DNA from: Sphingobacterium mizutaii
Lineage (GTDB): Bacteria; Bacteroidota; Bacteroidia; Sphingobacteriales; Sphingobacteriaceae
Reading direction: 5' to 3'
Length of the DNA stretch: 64,000 nucleotides
NCBI RefSeq assembly: GCF_900187125.1
Contig: NZ_LT906468.1
Location: 3,844,001-3,908,000 of the forward strand
Numbering within the stretch: the first letter of the stretch is position 1; each line of letters starts with the position of its first letter. The notes under the pieces are model-generated. The model searched no databases and had not been told where the DNA came from. It saw nothing but the letters and a program-made list of their open reading frames with translations. Shown one piece after another: positions 9,501-18,060 of this stretch. The position numbers and the translations under genes were made by a program.

Positions 9501-9529
9501 AAAAAAGAGCCTCAAAGGGGCTCTTTTTT
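9501..9529 (+). terminator. Terminator between pyk and the 9.55-kb gene
   Basis: Arms 9501-9511 and 9519-9529 (AAAAAAGAGCC / GGCTCTTTTTT) with a 7-nt loop. The A and T runs on both sides would serve pyk on plus and the convergent small gene on minus. Confidence 0.85.
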
Positions 9530-9549
9530 TTATGCATATATTTTTCAAA

Positions 9550-9933
9550 TCATTTCTTTATCAGTGGCGATTTGAGCGTCTCAGGGTCTTGTTTGACAAT
9601 TTTGCCATTCTCTTCCAGTTTTTGAGTCCCTGGCATCCTCACACTTTCCCCACCTGACAGTTTTTTCTCCAAGATCACTGAATCATCCTGTTGTTTCTGT
9701 ATAGCGTTTGGAGTCGAAAGCAAACCCTTCTGCCCCTTATAGGCATTCGGGATCTCTATCGATTTATCCAAAGAATCCAGCAAAGGGATGTTGAACCTCT
9801 TTAAACTATCCTTGGAGTTGCCATCCCATTTAAATTCTAATGGTTTCTTTTTTTGAATATTTTGAGTATTTTGAGCTGAGGAAGGAATCACCCAAATCAA
9901 CAACAAGATAGAAATCAAGATGAATTTTTTCAT
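9550..9933 (-). CDS. Small secreted protein, unknown function
   Basis: A 127-aa protein with an N-terminal signal peptide (charged MKK, hydrophobic FILISILLLIWVI, Ala-Gln cleavage region SSAQ). A low-complexity polar, Lys/Gln/Pro-rich mature part follows, with no catalytic motif I recognise. There is no lipobox cysteine, so it is probably periplasmic or outer-membrane associated. It is divergent from the sensor kinase gene and shares a 126-nt intergenic region with it, so the kinase could regulate it; that is only positional inference. Confidence 0.6.
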   Translation of the reverse strand: MKKFILISILLLIWVIPSSAQNTQNIQKKKPLEFKWDGNSKDSLKRFNIPLLDSLDKSIEIPNAYKGQKGLLSTPNAIQKQQDDSVILEKKLSGGESVRMPGTQKLEENGKIVKQDPETLKSPLIKK

Positions 9934-10045
9934 AATCAGTGCCTTAAGTCATAATTCTTTAACAAAGGAAATCCTATTCTGCTAAAAAAGCTAAAATATT
10001 GCTGTTAAAATGTGTTAAATGAGAAAATTAGCTGTTTTCCCTTAT

Positions 10046-10053
10046 TACTTTTG
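10046..10053 (+). promoter_or_regulatory. -7 element for the sensor kinase gene
   Basis: TACTTTTG matches TAnnTTTG and ends 6 nt before the ATG at 10060. Transcription would start at or beside the start codon. Confidence 0.5.
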
Positions 10054-10059
10054 TAACAA

Positions 10060-11931
10060 ATGAAAAAAAGAAGTATTGCATTGATTATTTGGCTTATGTC
10101 CATCGCGCTGATCGGCGTAATGGCGATGCAATATTATTTTGTGCGGGAATCCTTTATCAAGGAGTCCAAACTATTTGATGAGGAAGTCAAGGCCTCCTTA
10201 TCGGCAGTGGCCAATAAAATCGAACGCCAAGAAATCTATGATTTTGCAAGGGAGCAGGAACGCTTGAACCAAGAGAAGTTCAGGATTGACCAAGAACGTA
10301 TCCAAAAGAACGAGAAGATCCTTGCTCTACAGCTTCAATATCAAGACAGCATCAAGACCTTGCAGAGAAGGGCTTTTGCGCATACCACCAGATTCAATTT
10401 CTTGGAAAGAGAACTGAACCAGCAATTCCCTGCTGTCCCTATCAGCAATGATTTCTATGAAACTTATTTAAAGAGAAAAGAATACAAGCACCTTGTGCGA
10501 ATTACCTTGGAACAAGGCCTGACCTCGGACAACACCATTGGCGAGTTCACCAATGTGGAAGCCATCAGAGTAGTTCCCAGGGTTGCCCAAAAAGACGATA
10601 GCACCCGATACCTGATCCCCGTATTCAACCCACCTTCCACAGAAGCAATTGCCTACCAGATCAGGACCCTCCCTCCCCGTTATGATTCCAAGACCTTATC
10701 TAAGATCGAAGAACTGGAGATCAAACTCAATAACCTGCGAGGACAGCGCCTATCGGAAGCCGCAACGTTATATGACACCATCGCTATGTTAGGTGGCAAG
10801 AAAAGCTCTGTAATTGCTGATGTTGCCATGGGAATGGAATTATCCAAAAGACCATTGGCGGAACGTATCAACGGCAAGAAAACCGTCAATCTCTTGATCC
10901 ATGAACTTCAAGAAAGAGGCATTAAATCCTCCTTCGTTATGGAGATCAAGGATTTCAATAAGATGCCCGTTTTCCAAGGGGTCTATCAATTCAACAACGA
11001 GCAACTCAAGGAAGTCAATAATCCATTGATCTATACCGCAAGGCTATTCCAAGGTGACCGAGGCAATGCGCCAGGCGAGCTCAGCATACATTTCCCAAAC
11101 AAAGGCGGAATAATTGCTGAAACCATGGGCTATTGGTTATTCCCGACCATCCTGGCCTTATTAGCGCTATTGATCGGATGTTTTGCCTATACCCTGAGCA
11201 TCATCTTCAAGCAGAAGAAGATGTCAGAGATGAAAACCGATTTCATCAACAACATGACCCATGAGTTCAAAACACCGGTTGCCACCATCATGATCGCCAG
11301 CGAGTCTTTGCGTGACCCTGAAATATCAGCAGATGGCAAGCGTGTCAATAAACTAGCAAACATTATCTACGATGAAAACGTCCGTTTAGGCTCGCATATC
11401 GAACGCGTGCTGAACATCGCCCGACTGGAGAAGGAGAACTTAAAGATCGAGCGCACCAATGTGCATATCAATTCATTGGCCAATGCGGTCCTAGAGAGCA
11501 TGCGCCTACAGATGGACAAGGCCGATGGCACCCTGAACATCGACATATCAGCAGGAAATGACCTGGTTGTCGGTGATGAACTTCACCTCTCCAATGTGAT
11601 GTTCAACCTGGTGGATAATGCAATTAAATACTCTCAAGAAAAACCAGAAATCACTTTTAAGACTTTTAATAGAGGGAACACTATCGTAATATCCGTTGCA
11701 GACAAGGGCATGGGAATGACCAAGGACCAACAGGAAAAGATATTTGATCAGTTCTATCGCATACCTACGGGAAATATCCACAACGTGAAAGGCTTCGGAC
11801 TAGGTCTAAGCTATGTTAACGATATCATTAAAAGACTGAACGGGAAAATCTCCGTTAAAAGCGAAAAAGATAAAGGCACACAATTTGAAGTAACTCTTCC
11901 TTTAAAGGACGCATCCAAGGAAGTAGCATAA
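10060..11931 (+). CDS. Membrane sensor histidine kinase (RprX-like)
   Basis: A 623-aa inner-membrane kinase. A first transmembrane helix at about 5-27 is followed by a periplasmic sensor domain of about 330 residues, with a coiled-coil-like, Glu/Arg/Gln-rich stretch near 60-110. A second helix (FPTILALLALLIGCFAYTL) lies near 364-384. The kinase core follows: HisKA with MTHEFKTPVATI (phospho-acceptor H401), N box NLVDNAIKYS, G1 DKGMGM and G2 GFGLGLSYV. It is 18 nt upstream of its response regulator. The architecture recalls Bacteroides RprX, but the inducing signal cannot be read from the sequence. Confidence 0.88.
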   Translation: MKKRSIALIIWLMSIALIGVMAMQYYFVRESFIKESKLFDEEVKASLSAVANKIERQEIYDFAREQERLNQEKFRIDQERIQKNEKILALQLQYQDSIKTLQRRAFAHTTRFNFLERELNQQFPAVPISNDFYETYLKRKEYKHLVRITLEQGLTSDNTIGEFTNVEAIRVVPRVAQKDDSTRYLIPVFNPPSTEAIAYQIRTLPPRYDSKTLSKIEELEIKLNNLRGQRLSEAATLYDTIAMLGGKKSSVIADVAMGMELSKRPLAERINGKKTVNLLIHELQERGIKSSFVMEIKDFNKMPVFQGVYQFNNEQLKEVNNPLIYTARLFQGDRGNAPGELSIHFPNKGGIIAETMGYWLFPTILALLALLIGCFAYTLSIIFKQKKMSEMKTDFINNMTHEFKTPVATIMIASESLRDPEISADGKRVNKLANIIYDENVRLGSHIERVLNIARLEKENLKIERTNVHINSLANAVLESMRLQMDKADGTLNIDISAGNDLVVGDELHLSNVMFNLVDNAIKYSQEKPEITFKTFNRGNTIVISVADKGMGMTKDQQEKIFDQFYRIPTGNIHNVKGFGLGLSYVNDIIKRLNGKISVKSEKDKGTQFEVTLPLKDASKEVA

Positions 11932-11949
11932 CATAAGAAAGAGAAAAGT

Positions 11950-12639
11950 ATGAATCAAAAGATATTATTAGCAGAAGATGATCCTAATCTGGGCGAATTA
12001 CTGAAGGATTATCTTGAATTAAAAGGAAAATTTGACGTCGTACTTTGTACAGATGGTCAAGAAGGAATGGATGCCTTCCGCAAAGAGGAATTTGACCTTT
12101 GCATCTTGGATGTCATGATGCCCAAAAAAGACGGCTTCTCCCTTGGTAAGGATATCCGTAAGATCAATCAAACGGTCCCTATCATCTATGCTACGGCAAA
12201 AGGAATGATGGAGGATAAAACCCAAGCCTTCGAACTAGGTGGTGATGACTATATCACTAAGCCTTTCCGTGTAGAAGAACTCTTATTGAGAATAAATGCG
12301 CTATTAAAAAGAGCTTCCAAGGACAAAGAAGAAGAGGTATCGGACAAGTTTGAAATCGGTGATTACTTCTTCGACTATACCAGCCAGATCATCTCATACA
12401 AAGGTCAGCAACAAAAACTTTCTACCAAAGAAGCCGAGTTACTGCGCTTACTTTGCCTTAAGAAAAACGATGTCTTGACCCGCGAAGAAGCCTTGATCAA
12501 AATATGGCATGATGACAACTACTTTACCGGCCGCAGCATGGACGTATTCTTAAGTAAACTAAGGAAATACCTCAAAGAAGATCCAAACGTGGAAATCGTC
12601 AATGTACATGGCAAGGGGTATAAGTTGTTGGTTAGCTAA
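11950..12639 (+). CDS. OmpR-family response regulator (RprY-like)
   Basis: A 229-aa DNA-binding response regulator. The receiver domain has the acidic pair D10-D11, phospho-acceptor D54 (CILDVMMPKKDG) and conserved K104 (YITKPF). A winged-helix effector domain follows from about 130, with the typical STKEAELLRLLC and GRSMDVFLSKLRKYL segments. It follows the kinase by 18 nt and is closed by a terminator. The receiver resembles Bacteroides RprY, and target genes are unknown. Confidence 0.92.
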   Translation: MNQKILLAEDDPNLGELLKDYLELKGKFDVVLCTDGQEGMDAFRKEEFDLCILDVMMPKKDGFSLGKDIRKINQTVPIIYATAKGMMEDKTQAFELGGDDYITKPFRVEELLLRINALLKRASKDKEEEVSDKFEIGDYFFDYTSQIISYKGQQQKLSTKEAELLRLLCLKKNDVLTREEALIKIWHDDNYFTGRSMDVFLSKLRKYLKEDPNVEIVNVHGKGYKLLVS

Positions 12640-12644
12640 GGATG

Positions 12645-12686
12645 GATGTGAGATATGAGATGTGAGATGTGAGATATGAGATATTA
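12645..12686 (+). repeat. Heptanucleotide-period repeat (6 units)
   Basis: Six consecutive units: GATGTGA, GATATGA, GATGTGA, GATGTGA, GATATGA, GATATTA. It begins 5 nt past the response-regulator stop. An inverted partner is at 12845-12872, with the terminator 12735-12765 between them. Confidence 0.8.
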
Positions 12687-12734
12687 GCAACACCAATGCT
12701 TGATATTTTAAACATATACAAAATCAAAATATAT

Positions 12735-12765
12735 AAAGGGGCAAAAGTATTTTTGCCCCTTTTTT
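12735..12765 (+). terminator. Terminator after the two-component operon
   Basis: Arms AAAGGGGCAAAA (12735-12746) and TTTTGCCCCTTT (12751-12762), a 4-nt loop, then a T run. Confidence 0.85.
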
Positions 12766-12844
12766 GATAGAATTCTATCCATCTACTTTTAAACCATGAT
12801 TTCTCTCATACTCAAAGAACTAAAATATCGAAAACCCTCGCTTT

Positions 12845-12872
12845 CTCATATCTGAATTCTCAGATCTAAAAT
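12845..12872 (+). repeat. Heptanucleotide-period repeat (inverted arm)
   Basis: Four units: CTCATAT, CTGAATT, CTCAGAT, CTAAAAT. CTCATAT is the rotated reverse complement of GAGATAT in the partner at 12645-12686. It lies just before the metE promoter. Confidence 0.65.
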
Positions 12873-12880
12873 CTTTTTCC

Positions 12881-12911
12881 TTGGAAAATAAAAATCTTAT
12901 CCATAACTTAG
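12881..12911 (+). promoter_or_regulatory. Candidate metE promoter
   Basis: TTG at 12881-12883, a 20-nt spacer, then TAACTTAG at 12904-12911 (one mismatch from TAnnTTTG). The predicted start near 12918 coincides with the first base pair of the riboswitch P1 stem, which supports both calls. Confidence 0.5.
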
Positions 12912-12916
12912 CCGAC

Positions 12917-13013
12917 GCTTATAGAGAAAGGCAGAGGGACTAGACCCGATGAAGCCTTAGCAACCTGTCTCTTGACAAGGTGCTACATTCTACCCCGATT
13001 GGGAAAGATAAGC
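12917..13013 (+). ncRNA. SAM-I (S-box) riboswitch upstream of metE
   Basis: The P1 stem pairs GCTTAT (12917-12922) with ATAAGC (13008-13013). Between them are S-box core features: the AGAGGGACTAGACCCGATGAA segment region (12933-12953, family form AGGGACTGGCCCGATGAA), the GCAACC block at 12960-12965, and the GATTGGGAAAGATAAG 3' part. SAM binding should repress the downstream methionine synthase gene. A second hairpin (about 13014-13038) follows without a T run, so control may be translational rather than by termination. Confidence 0.93.
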
Positions 13014-13089
13014 TGGTTACAGGAATCCTAGGTAGCCTTCTCTTAGCAAAAAGACTTATTGAAATTTATTTAATTTAGTAGAGAACTAT

Positions 13090-15399
13090 ATGCTATTAAC
13101 AAACAATTTAGGCTACCCACGTGTGGGTGCTTTCCGTGAACTGAAGAAAGCTAATGAAGCTTACTGGGCAAAGAAAATCAGCGCGGAAGAATTATTGCAG
13201 GCTGGACTTAAAATCCGTGAAAGCAATTGGAAGACTCAAAAAGATGCAGGTATCGAATTGATCCCATCAAATGATTTCTCATTCTATGACCAAGTCCTAG
13301 ACTTATCCTTAACTGTTGGAGCTATCCCGGCTCGTTACAACTCCCTTTTGAACAAAATCGATCGCCAATATAACCTAGACTTATATTTCGCGATGGCTCG
13401 TGGTTTCCAAGAAGGTGGCGTGGATGTAACTGCTATGGAAATGACGAAGTGGTTTGATACCAACTACCACTATATCGTTCCTGAATTCGTAAAAAATCAA
13501 GAATTCAAATTGACTTCAGAGAAATTCCTAAGCGAATACAATGAAGCTAAACAATCAGGTATCGAAACAAAACCTGTCCTGATTGGCCCTATCACTTACC
13601 TATTGTTAGGTAAAGAAAAAGAAGCTGATTTTAACCGTATCGATCTAATCGACAGATTACTTCCTGTATACGAAGAGATCTTGGCTAAACTTGCTGATGC
13701 TGGCGCAAAATATGTACAAATCGACGAGCCTTTCTTGGCTTTGGATATCGATGATGCTACAAAAGCGCTTTACGGAAAAGTTTTCGAAAAGTTAGCTGCT
13801 GCTGCCAAAGGCATTAAATTAATCGTTGCCACTTACTTCGAGGCACTAGGAAACAACGAAGACATCGCTGTTAATCTTCCTGTGCATGCGTTACACCTTG
13901 ACTTAGTTCGTGGTGAAAACCAACTTGACACTATATTATCCAAAGTTCCTGCTTCTCTAACCCTTTCTTTAGGAGTGGTTGAAGGCCGTAACATTTGGAA
14001 AAACGACTACGAAAACTCATTGAAAAAAATCAAACAAGCAGTTGATGCTTTAGGAAAAGACCGCGTATGGGTTGCTCCTTCTTCATCTTTATTGCATGTT
14101 CCATTTGATCTAGACAATGAGAACAATGAAGAGTCTCTACCTGCTGAAGTGAAAAACTGGTTAGCATTCGCTAAACAGAAATTAGCTGAAGTAAAAGATC
14201 TAGCTGTATTGGCTGAAGGTGAAGTGGATGCTGAAACCCAAAAACGTTTCGAAGCAAACAAAGAAGCTGCTGAAAGCCGTCGTACTTCTCCATTGATCCA
14301 CAGACCTGAGGTTAAAAACCGTGTTAGCAACATCACTGATGAAGATGCTAAGCGTACTTCTACTTTCAATGCTCGTAAAGAAGCTCAACAAGCTAAATTC
14401 AACCTTCCAGGATTTGCGACCACTACAATCGGTTCTTTCCCACAAACAAAAGATGTTCGTAAATGGAGAGCTGACTTGAAAAAAGGTGCTATCTCTCAAG
14501 AAGAATACGATAAAGAAATCGCTGCTGAGACTGAAAGAACTATCCGTCTACAAGAAGACCTAGATATCGATGTATTGGTACATGGTGAATTCGAACGTAA
14601 TGACATGGTGGAATACTTCGGCGAGCAATTAGCTGGATACGCATTCACTCAAAACGGATGGGTTCAGTCTTACGGTTCTCGTTGTGTAAAACCTCCAATT
14701 ATTTTTGGTGATGTTTACCGTCCTGAAGACATGACCGTTCGTTGGTCTGCTTATGCACAATCATTGACTAACCGTCCTGTAAAAGGTATGTTGACCGGTC
14801 CTGTAACGATCTTACAATGGTCATTCGTTCGTAACGACCAACCTCGTTCTACAACTACTTACCAAATCGCTTTGGCTATCTTGGACGAAGTTCAAGCTTT
14901 GGAAAAAGCAGGTATCAAAATCATCCAGATTGATGAGCCAGCTATCCGTGAAGGTCTTCCTCTACGCAAAGCTGATCAACAAGAATACTTAGACTGGGCT
15001 GTACGTGCATTCCGTGTTTCTTCATCCAATGTTGATGATGATACGCAAATCCACACGCACATGTGTTATTCTGAGTTCAACGATATTATCCAAGATATCG
15101 CGGCTATGGATGCTGACGTGATCACGATCGAAACTTCTCGTTCCCAAATGGAATTGTTAGATGCTTTCGCAGATTTCAAATATCCAAATGATATCGGTCC
15201 AGGTGTTTATGATATCCACTCTCCTCGTGTTCCTAGCACAGAAGAAATGGTTAACTTATTACGCAAGGCAAAAGCAGTAGTTCCTGCCGAGCAATTATGG
15301 GTAAACCCTGACTGTGGTCTGAAAACTCGTGCTTGGCCAGAAACCAAAGCTGCCTTAGAATCAATGGTAGAAGCTGCCAAAATCCTAAGAGCTGAATAA
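13090..15399 (+). CDS. metE: Cobalamin-independent methionine synthase
   Basis: Transfers a methyl group from methyltetrahydrofolate (polyglutamate) to homocysteine, making methionine in the cytoplasm. Its 769 aa form two barrels. The C-terminal one has the zinc ligands H657 and C659 in HTHMCYSEF and C742 in NPDCGLKTR; the folate-side motif TTTIGSFPQT is near 441. It lies 76 nt downstream of the SAM-I riboswitch, so expression should fall when SAM is plentiful. The codon start MLLTNNLGYPRVG matches the family N-terminus. Confidence 0.96.
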   Translation: MLLTNNLGYPRVGAFRELKKANEAYWAKKISAEELLQAGLKIRESNWKTQKDAGIELIPSNDFSFYDQVLDLSLTVGAIPARYNSLLNKIDRQYNLDLYFAMARGFQEGGVDVTAMEMTKWFDTNYHYIVPEFVKNQEFKLTSEKFLSEYNEAKQSGIETKPVLIGPITYLLLGKEKEADFNRIDLIDRLLPVYEEILAKLADAGAKYVQIDEPFLALDIDDATKALYGKVFEKLAAAAKGIKLIVATYFEALGNNEDIAVNLPVHALHLDLVRGENQLDTILSKVPASLTLSLGVVEGRNIWKNDYENSLKKIKQAVDALGKDRVWVAPSSSLLHVPFDLDNENNEESLPAEVKNWLAFAKQKLAEVKDLAVLAEGEVDAETQKRFEANKEAAESRRTSPLIHRPEVKNRVSNITDEDAKRTSTFNARKEAQQAKFNLPGFATTTIGSFPQTKDVRKWRADLKKGAISQEEYDKEIAAETERTIRLQEDLDIDVLVHGEFERNDMVEYFGEQLAGYAFTQNGWVQSYGSRCVKPPIIFGDVYRPEDMTVRWSAYAQSLTNRPVKGMLTGPVTILQWSFVRNDQPRSTTTYQIALAILDEVQALEKAGIKIIQIDEPAIREGLPLRKADQQEYLDWAVRAFRVSSSNVDDDTQIHTHMCYSEFNDIIQDIAAMDADVITIETSRSQMELLDAFADFKYPNDIGPGVYDIHSPRVPSTEEMVNLLRKAKAVVPAEQLWVNPDCGLKTRAWPETKAALESMVEAAKILRAE

Positions 15400-15423
15400 G
15401 CAACATTAGTAATTTATAATAAT

Positions 15424-15453
15424 AAAGGCCGAGCAACTATTTGTTCGGCCTTT
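15424..15453 (+). terminator. Bidirectional terminator metE / permease
   Basis: Thirteen-base arms (15424-15436 and 15441-15453, one G-T pair) around a CTAT loop. It lies between the convergent metE and permease stop codons, with A and T runs on both sides. Confidence 0.85.
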
Positions 15454-15463
15454 TACTTGTTAT

Positions 15464-16855
15464 TTATTTTATATTAGGTTTCCTTCGATTCGCAAAATAA
15501 TAGATCGGCACCCCCATTAGGATCAAGATAAAGCCCGGCCAAGTATATTGTGGTTTATACAGGATTAACAAAATACAGAATGCTGCGCCGATCAATAGAT
15601 AAACCAAGGGAGGAATAGGATACAAGAAGGTTTTATAAGGTCGCTCGATGTCTGGCCTCTTCCAACGTTGATACATCATCGCCAGTACCGTGATCATATA
15701 GAATATCACGATCACAAAGGAGACCATATCCAATAGGTTCCCATACTGTCCGCTCAAACACAATAGCGAGGCCCAGATTCCCTGAAACCACAAGGACCTT
15801 TCCGGAACATCATTCTTGTTGTTCGGGATCGCCTGCTTCAGGAAAAGGCCGTCCTTGGCCATGCTCTGGAAAACCCTTGCACCTGAAAGCACAATTCCAT
15901 TCACACATCCGAAGGTGGAGATCATCACCAACACTGCCATGATAATAGTCCCTGCACTGCCCAATAGCTTCTCAGCAGCCGCAATCGCAACCCGATCATT
16001 GGCAGCAAAAGCAATCTCTTCCCGATTCAGCGTCGCCAAATAAACATAATTGGCAAACAGATACAAGATCATCACCAAGCTGGTCCCTATCACCATCGCC
16101 ATCACTACGGTCTTTTTTGCATTCTTGATCTCACCTGCCACAAAGGTTACATTTTCCCAAGCCACACTACTGAACACCGAACCCACCATCGCGGCAGCAA
16201 TCCCACCAAGCAGCACATTTCCAGAAATTTCCTTCCAGCTCGAATGGTCCAAGTTCTGGGTTGCCGACCAACCAAAGCTCATGTTTCCTGAGAATTGGTT
16301 GCTCTGGATCAATAAAAGCCCACCTATGATCAGCGCCAATAGGGCAATGACTTTGGAAGAGGTAAAGACAGATTGCACGATCTTTCCACTTCGCACCCCT
16401 TTACTGTTGATAAAGGTGAGCAGCAAGATGATTCCAATAGCTAAGATTTGCATCCAGGTAATCATAAAACTGCCATTCTGATAAATGGGCGGGGCATCAT
16501 TCAGTTGCGGAAAGAGGTAAGCCGCAAACTTCCCAAAAGCAACCGCAACGGCAGCAATGGTACCGGTTTGGATGACGGCGAATAAGCTCCAGCCATACAA
16601 GAAGCCAGTCATTTTCCCAAAAACTTCGGTGAGGTAGGTGTACTGTCCACCAGCTTTAGGATACATGGAAGAAAGTTCACCGTAACAGATTGCGGCAGCA
16701 ATGGTCGCAATCGCAGTAATCAGCCATACGGCAATCAGCCAATAGCCCGACCCTAATTGTCGCATCATATCCGATGAAACAATAAAGATCCCACTTCCAA
16801 TCATAGAACCCATGACAATCATAATGGAGTCCCATAAATTGAGTTTTTTATTCAT
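15464..16855 (-). CDS. APC-family amino acid permease
   Basis: A 463-aa inner-membrane protein with about twelve hydrophobic helices. The N-terminal signature LWDSIMIVMGSMIGSGIFIVSS is typical of the LAT-like branch of the amino acid-polyamine-organocation superfamily (helix 1 GSGIF substrate-binding break). Also typical are ICYGELSSMYPKAGGQYTYL in helix 2 and the following loop. Substrate cannot be assigned; neutral amino acids or serine/threonine-type exchange would fit. It is convergent to metE, but I see no SAM riboswitch before it, so a methionine-transport role is not supported. Confidence 0.82.
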   Translation of the reverse strand: MNKKLNLWDSIMIVMGSMIGSGIFIVSSDMMRQLGSGYWLIAVWLITAIATIAAAICYGELSSMYPKAGGQYTYLTEVFGKMTGFLYGWSLFAVIQTGTIAAVAVAFGKFAAYLFPQLNDAPPIYQNGSFMITWMQILAIGIILLLTFINSKGVRSGKIVQSVFTSSKVIALLALIIGGLLLIQSNQFSGNMSFGWSATQNLDHSSWKEISGNVLLGGIAAAMVGSVFSSVAWENVTFVAGEIKNAKKTVVMAMVIGTSLVMILYLFANYVYLATLNREEIAFAANDRVAIAAAEKLLGSAGTIIMAVLVMISTFGCVNGIVLSGARVFQSMAKDGLFLKQAIPNNKNDVPERSLWFQGIWASLLCLSGQYGNLLDMVSFVIVIFYMITVLAMMYQRWKRPDIERPYKTFLYPIPPLVYLLIGAAFCILLILYKPQYTWPGFILILMGVPIYYFANRRKPNIK

Positions 16856-17050
16856 AATTGGTTATAAATTTCACCAAACGTACAAATAATTTATATGTTA
16901 ATAATTTTCTTATTTCATAAAATTGTTGTTACCACAATTATTAGCCATAAGAGTCAAAATACAGATTATCAAGGCATAGTAAAGAATTAGCGTATTGGCA
17001 ATATTTTTTGAAATTGAGGAAAGTGGAGTGCTGATGAATGGTATTTCATT

Positions 17051-17130
17051 TTTAGAGATAAAACCTCAGAGATGTTCCATTATTTTAGCTAGCATGGCAT
17101 GATGGCATGGATGTAGCGCAAAAACGCTGT
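17051..17130 (+). repeat. Degenerate partial copy of the palindrome repeat
   Basis: Shares TTCCATTATTTTAGC, then (T/A)GGCATGGCA-like sequence and a GTnGCGCAAAAACG segment with the better copy starting at 17143. The CCCC/GGGG hairpin and the palindrome have decayed. Confidence 0.5.
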
Positions 17131-17142
17131 TTCTTGGCAGTG

Positions 17143-17397
17143 CCATCCTGAGAATTAAAAATTTGGACTAAATTTATCGGAAGGTGATGACAGCATGTTG
17201 GCAATGAAAATAAATTAACTCATTTATTTTTTAAATATAGAACCCCAGAGGGGTTCCATTATTTTAGCAGGCATGGCACGTTAGCCTTGAAGTCGCTCAA
17301 AAACGATGTTCGATTAATCGAGCATCGTTTTTGCATTACCTCTATATTGTTCCATACCATTTTCTAAAATAATTCTGCCCTTCTAGGGCGGTACATT
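17143..17397 (+). repeat. Dispersed palindrome-centred repeat, copy A
   Basis: About 255 bp aligning, in opposite orientation, along its whole length with 60872-61126. Order: CCATCCTGAG end, ATTTGGACTAAATTTAT, GGAAGGTGATGACAGCATG, a CCCC/GGGG hairpin, TTCCATTATTTTAGC, the palindrome 17299-17332, then GCATTACC and a second G/C hairpin preceded by CTAAAATAATT. By eye well over 80 percent of positions match. Confidence 0.85.
17299..17332. repeat. 34-nt palindrome inside copy A
   Basis: Arms AAAAACGATGTTCGATT and AATCGAGCATCGTTTTT meet without a loop, with a single G-T mismatch. The B copy has the perfect, longer version. Confidence 0.85.
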
Positions 17398-17418
17398 GCT
17401 AAAAATGCCTTTCTTTTT

Positions 17419-17454
17419 CCGGTGTCACACTGAGGAACGAAGTGTCTCGGAACC
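17419..17454 (+). repeat. GTGTCA..CTGAGGAACGAAG module, copy A
   Basis: Matches the inverted sequence at 61252-61286 at about nine of ten positions. Sequences of this type (CCTGAGnAACGAAGnnTCT) are, as I recall, common intergenic modules in Bacteroidota genomes. Confidence 0.65.
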
Positions 17455-17534
17455 ATACAAACCATGAATGGAATGGCGTATAGGTTCTCCATCTTCGATG
17501 GAGAATGACAAGGTCATGAGGGGCATTATCGTAC

Positions 17535-17601
17535 AGATTCTTCACTCATCGTTCAGAATTGAAAGATTCCTGAGAGGGATTCAGAGCAAAGCGAAGAATC
17601 T
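17535..17601. repeat. Imperfect 67-bp inverted repeat
   Basis: Ends AGATTCTTC (17535) and GAAGAATCT (17601) continue as imperfect arms (TCATCGTTCAGAAT versus ATTCAGAGCAAAGC). A small non-coding foldback; no target-site duplication seen. Confidence 0.5.
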
Positions 17602-17670
17602 ATTTTATATTTTTTTAAGGATCGTTGTCATCGTAAGATGAAAAAACTGTTTTCTTTAGGAAGAATAGCA

Positions 17671-17691
17671 GAAAAATATTTCACCCCCGCT
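17671..17691 (+). repeat. AATATTTCACCC module, copy A
   Basis: GAAAAATATTTCACCCCCGCT is matched, inverted, by 61317-61337 with one difference. It immediately precedes a CCCC/GGGG hairpin. Confidence 0.55.
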
Positions 17692-17796
17692 AGGGGTTAT
17701 CCGTTAGACAATGCACACTTCTAAAAAGATTTCACCCCTTACAGGGGTTCCCAATTTCTACAAACACCTCCCCTTCCGAAGGAAGCCCTTTAGCAC

Positions 17797-17986
17797 CCGG
17801 CTCATTTCCAATGGCGGAAAAATGGAAAGAATGCCGTTGACCTGTGCGATGGGATTGGCCTTGGAATGCTTCCAAAATATCATCCCATCAAAGGGGATGA
17901 TATTTTGGAAGATATTCCCGACATCAAGGCATTCTTTTCATTTGTGTTGGATGGTGCGAAAAGCCATCTTAAATGAGCCGAAGCGT
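17797..17986. repeat. Long foldback element, MITE-like
   Basis: A near-symmetrical structure of about 190 bp. A perfect central hairpin has arms CTTCCAAAATATCATCCC (17869-17886) and a complementary arm ending at 17912. Outer arms are imperfect: AAATGGAAAGAATGCC (left) against GGCATTCTTTTCATTT (right), and GGCTCATTT near 17799 against AAATGAGCC near 17971. There is no transposase gene. It could be a decayed miniature transposable element or a structured RNA locus. Confidence 0.6.
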
Positions 17987-18035
17987 TTACGGATTCGAGT
18001 TGTTTTTAGTATCCGTGAGCTCCTTCGTCGGTTTG

Positions 18036-18060
18036 GTTACTTTTGCGCTTCAAAAGTAAC
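18036..18060. repeat. Short hairpin GTTACTTTT / AAAAGTAAC
   Basis: Nine-base perfect arms around a 7-nt loop, preceded by CTCCTTCGTCGGTTTG. There is no T tract on either side, so a terminator is doubtful. Confidence 0.5.
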
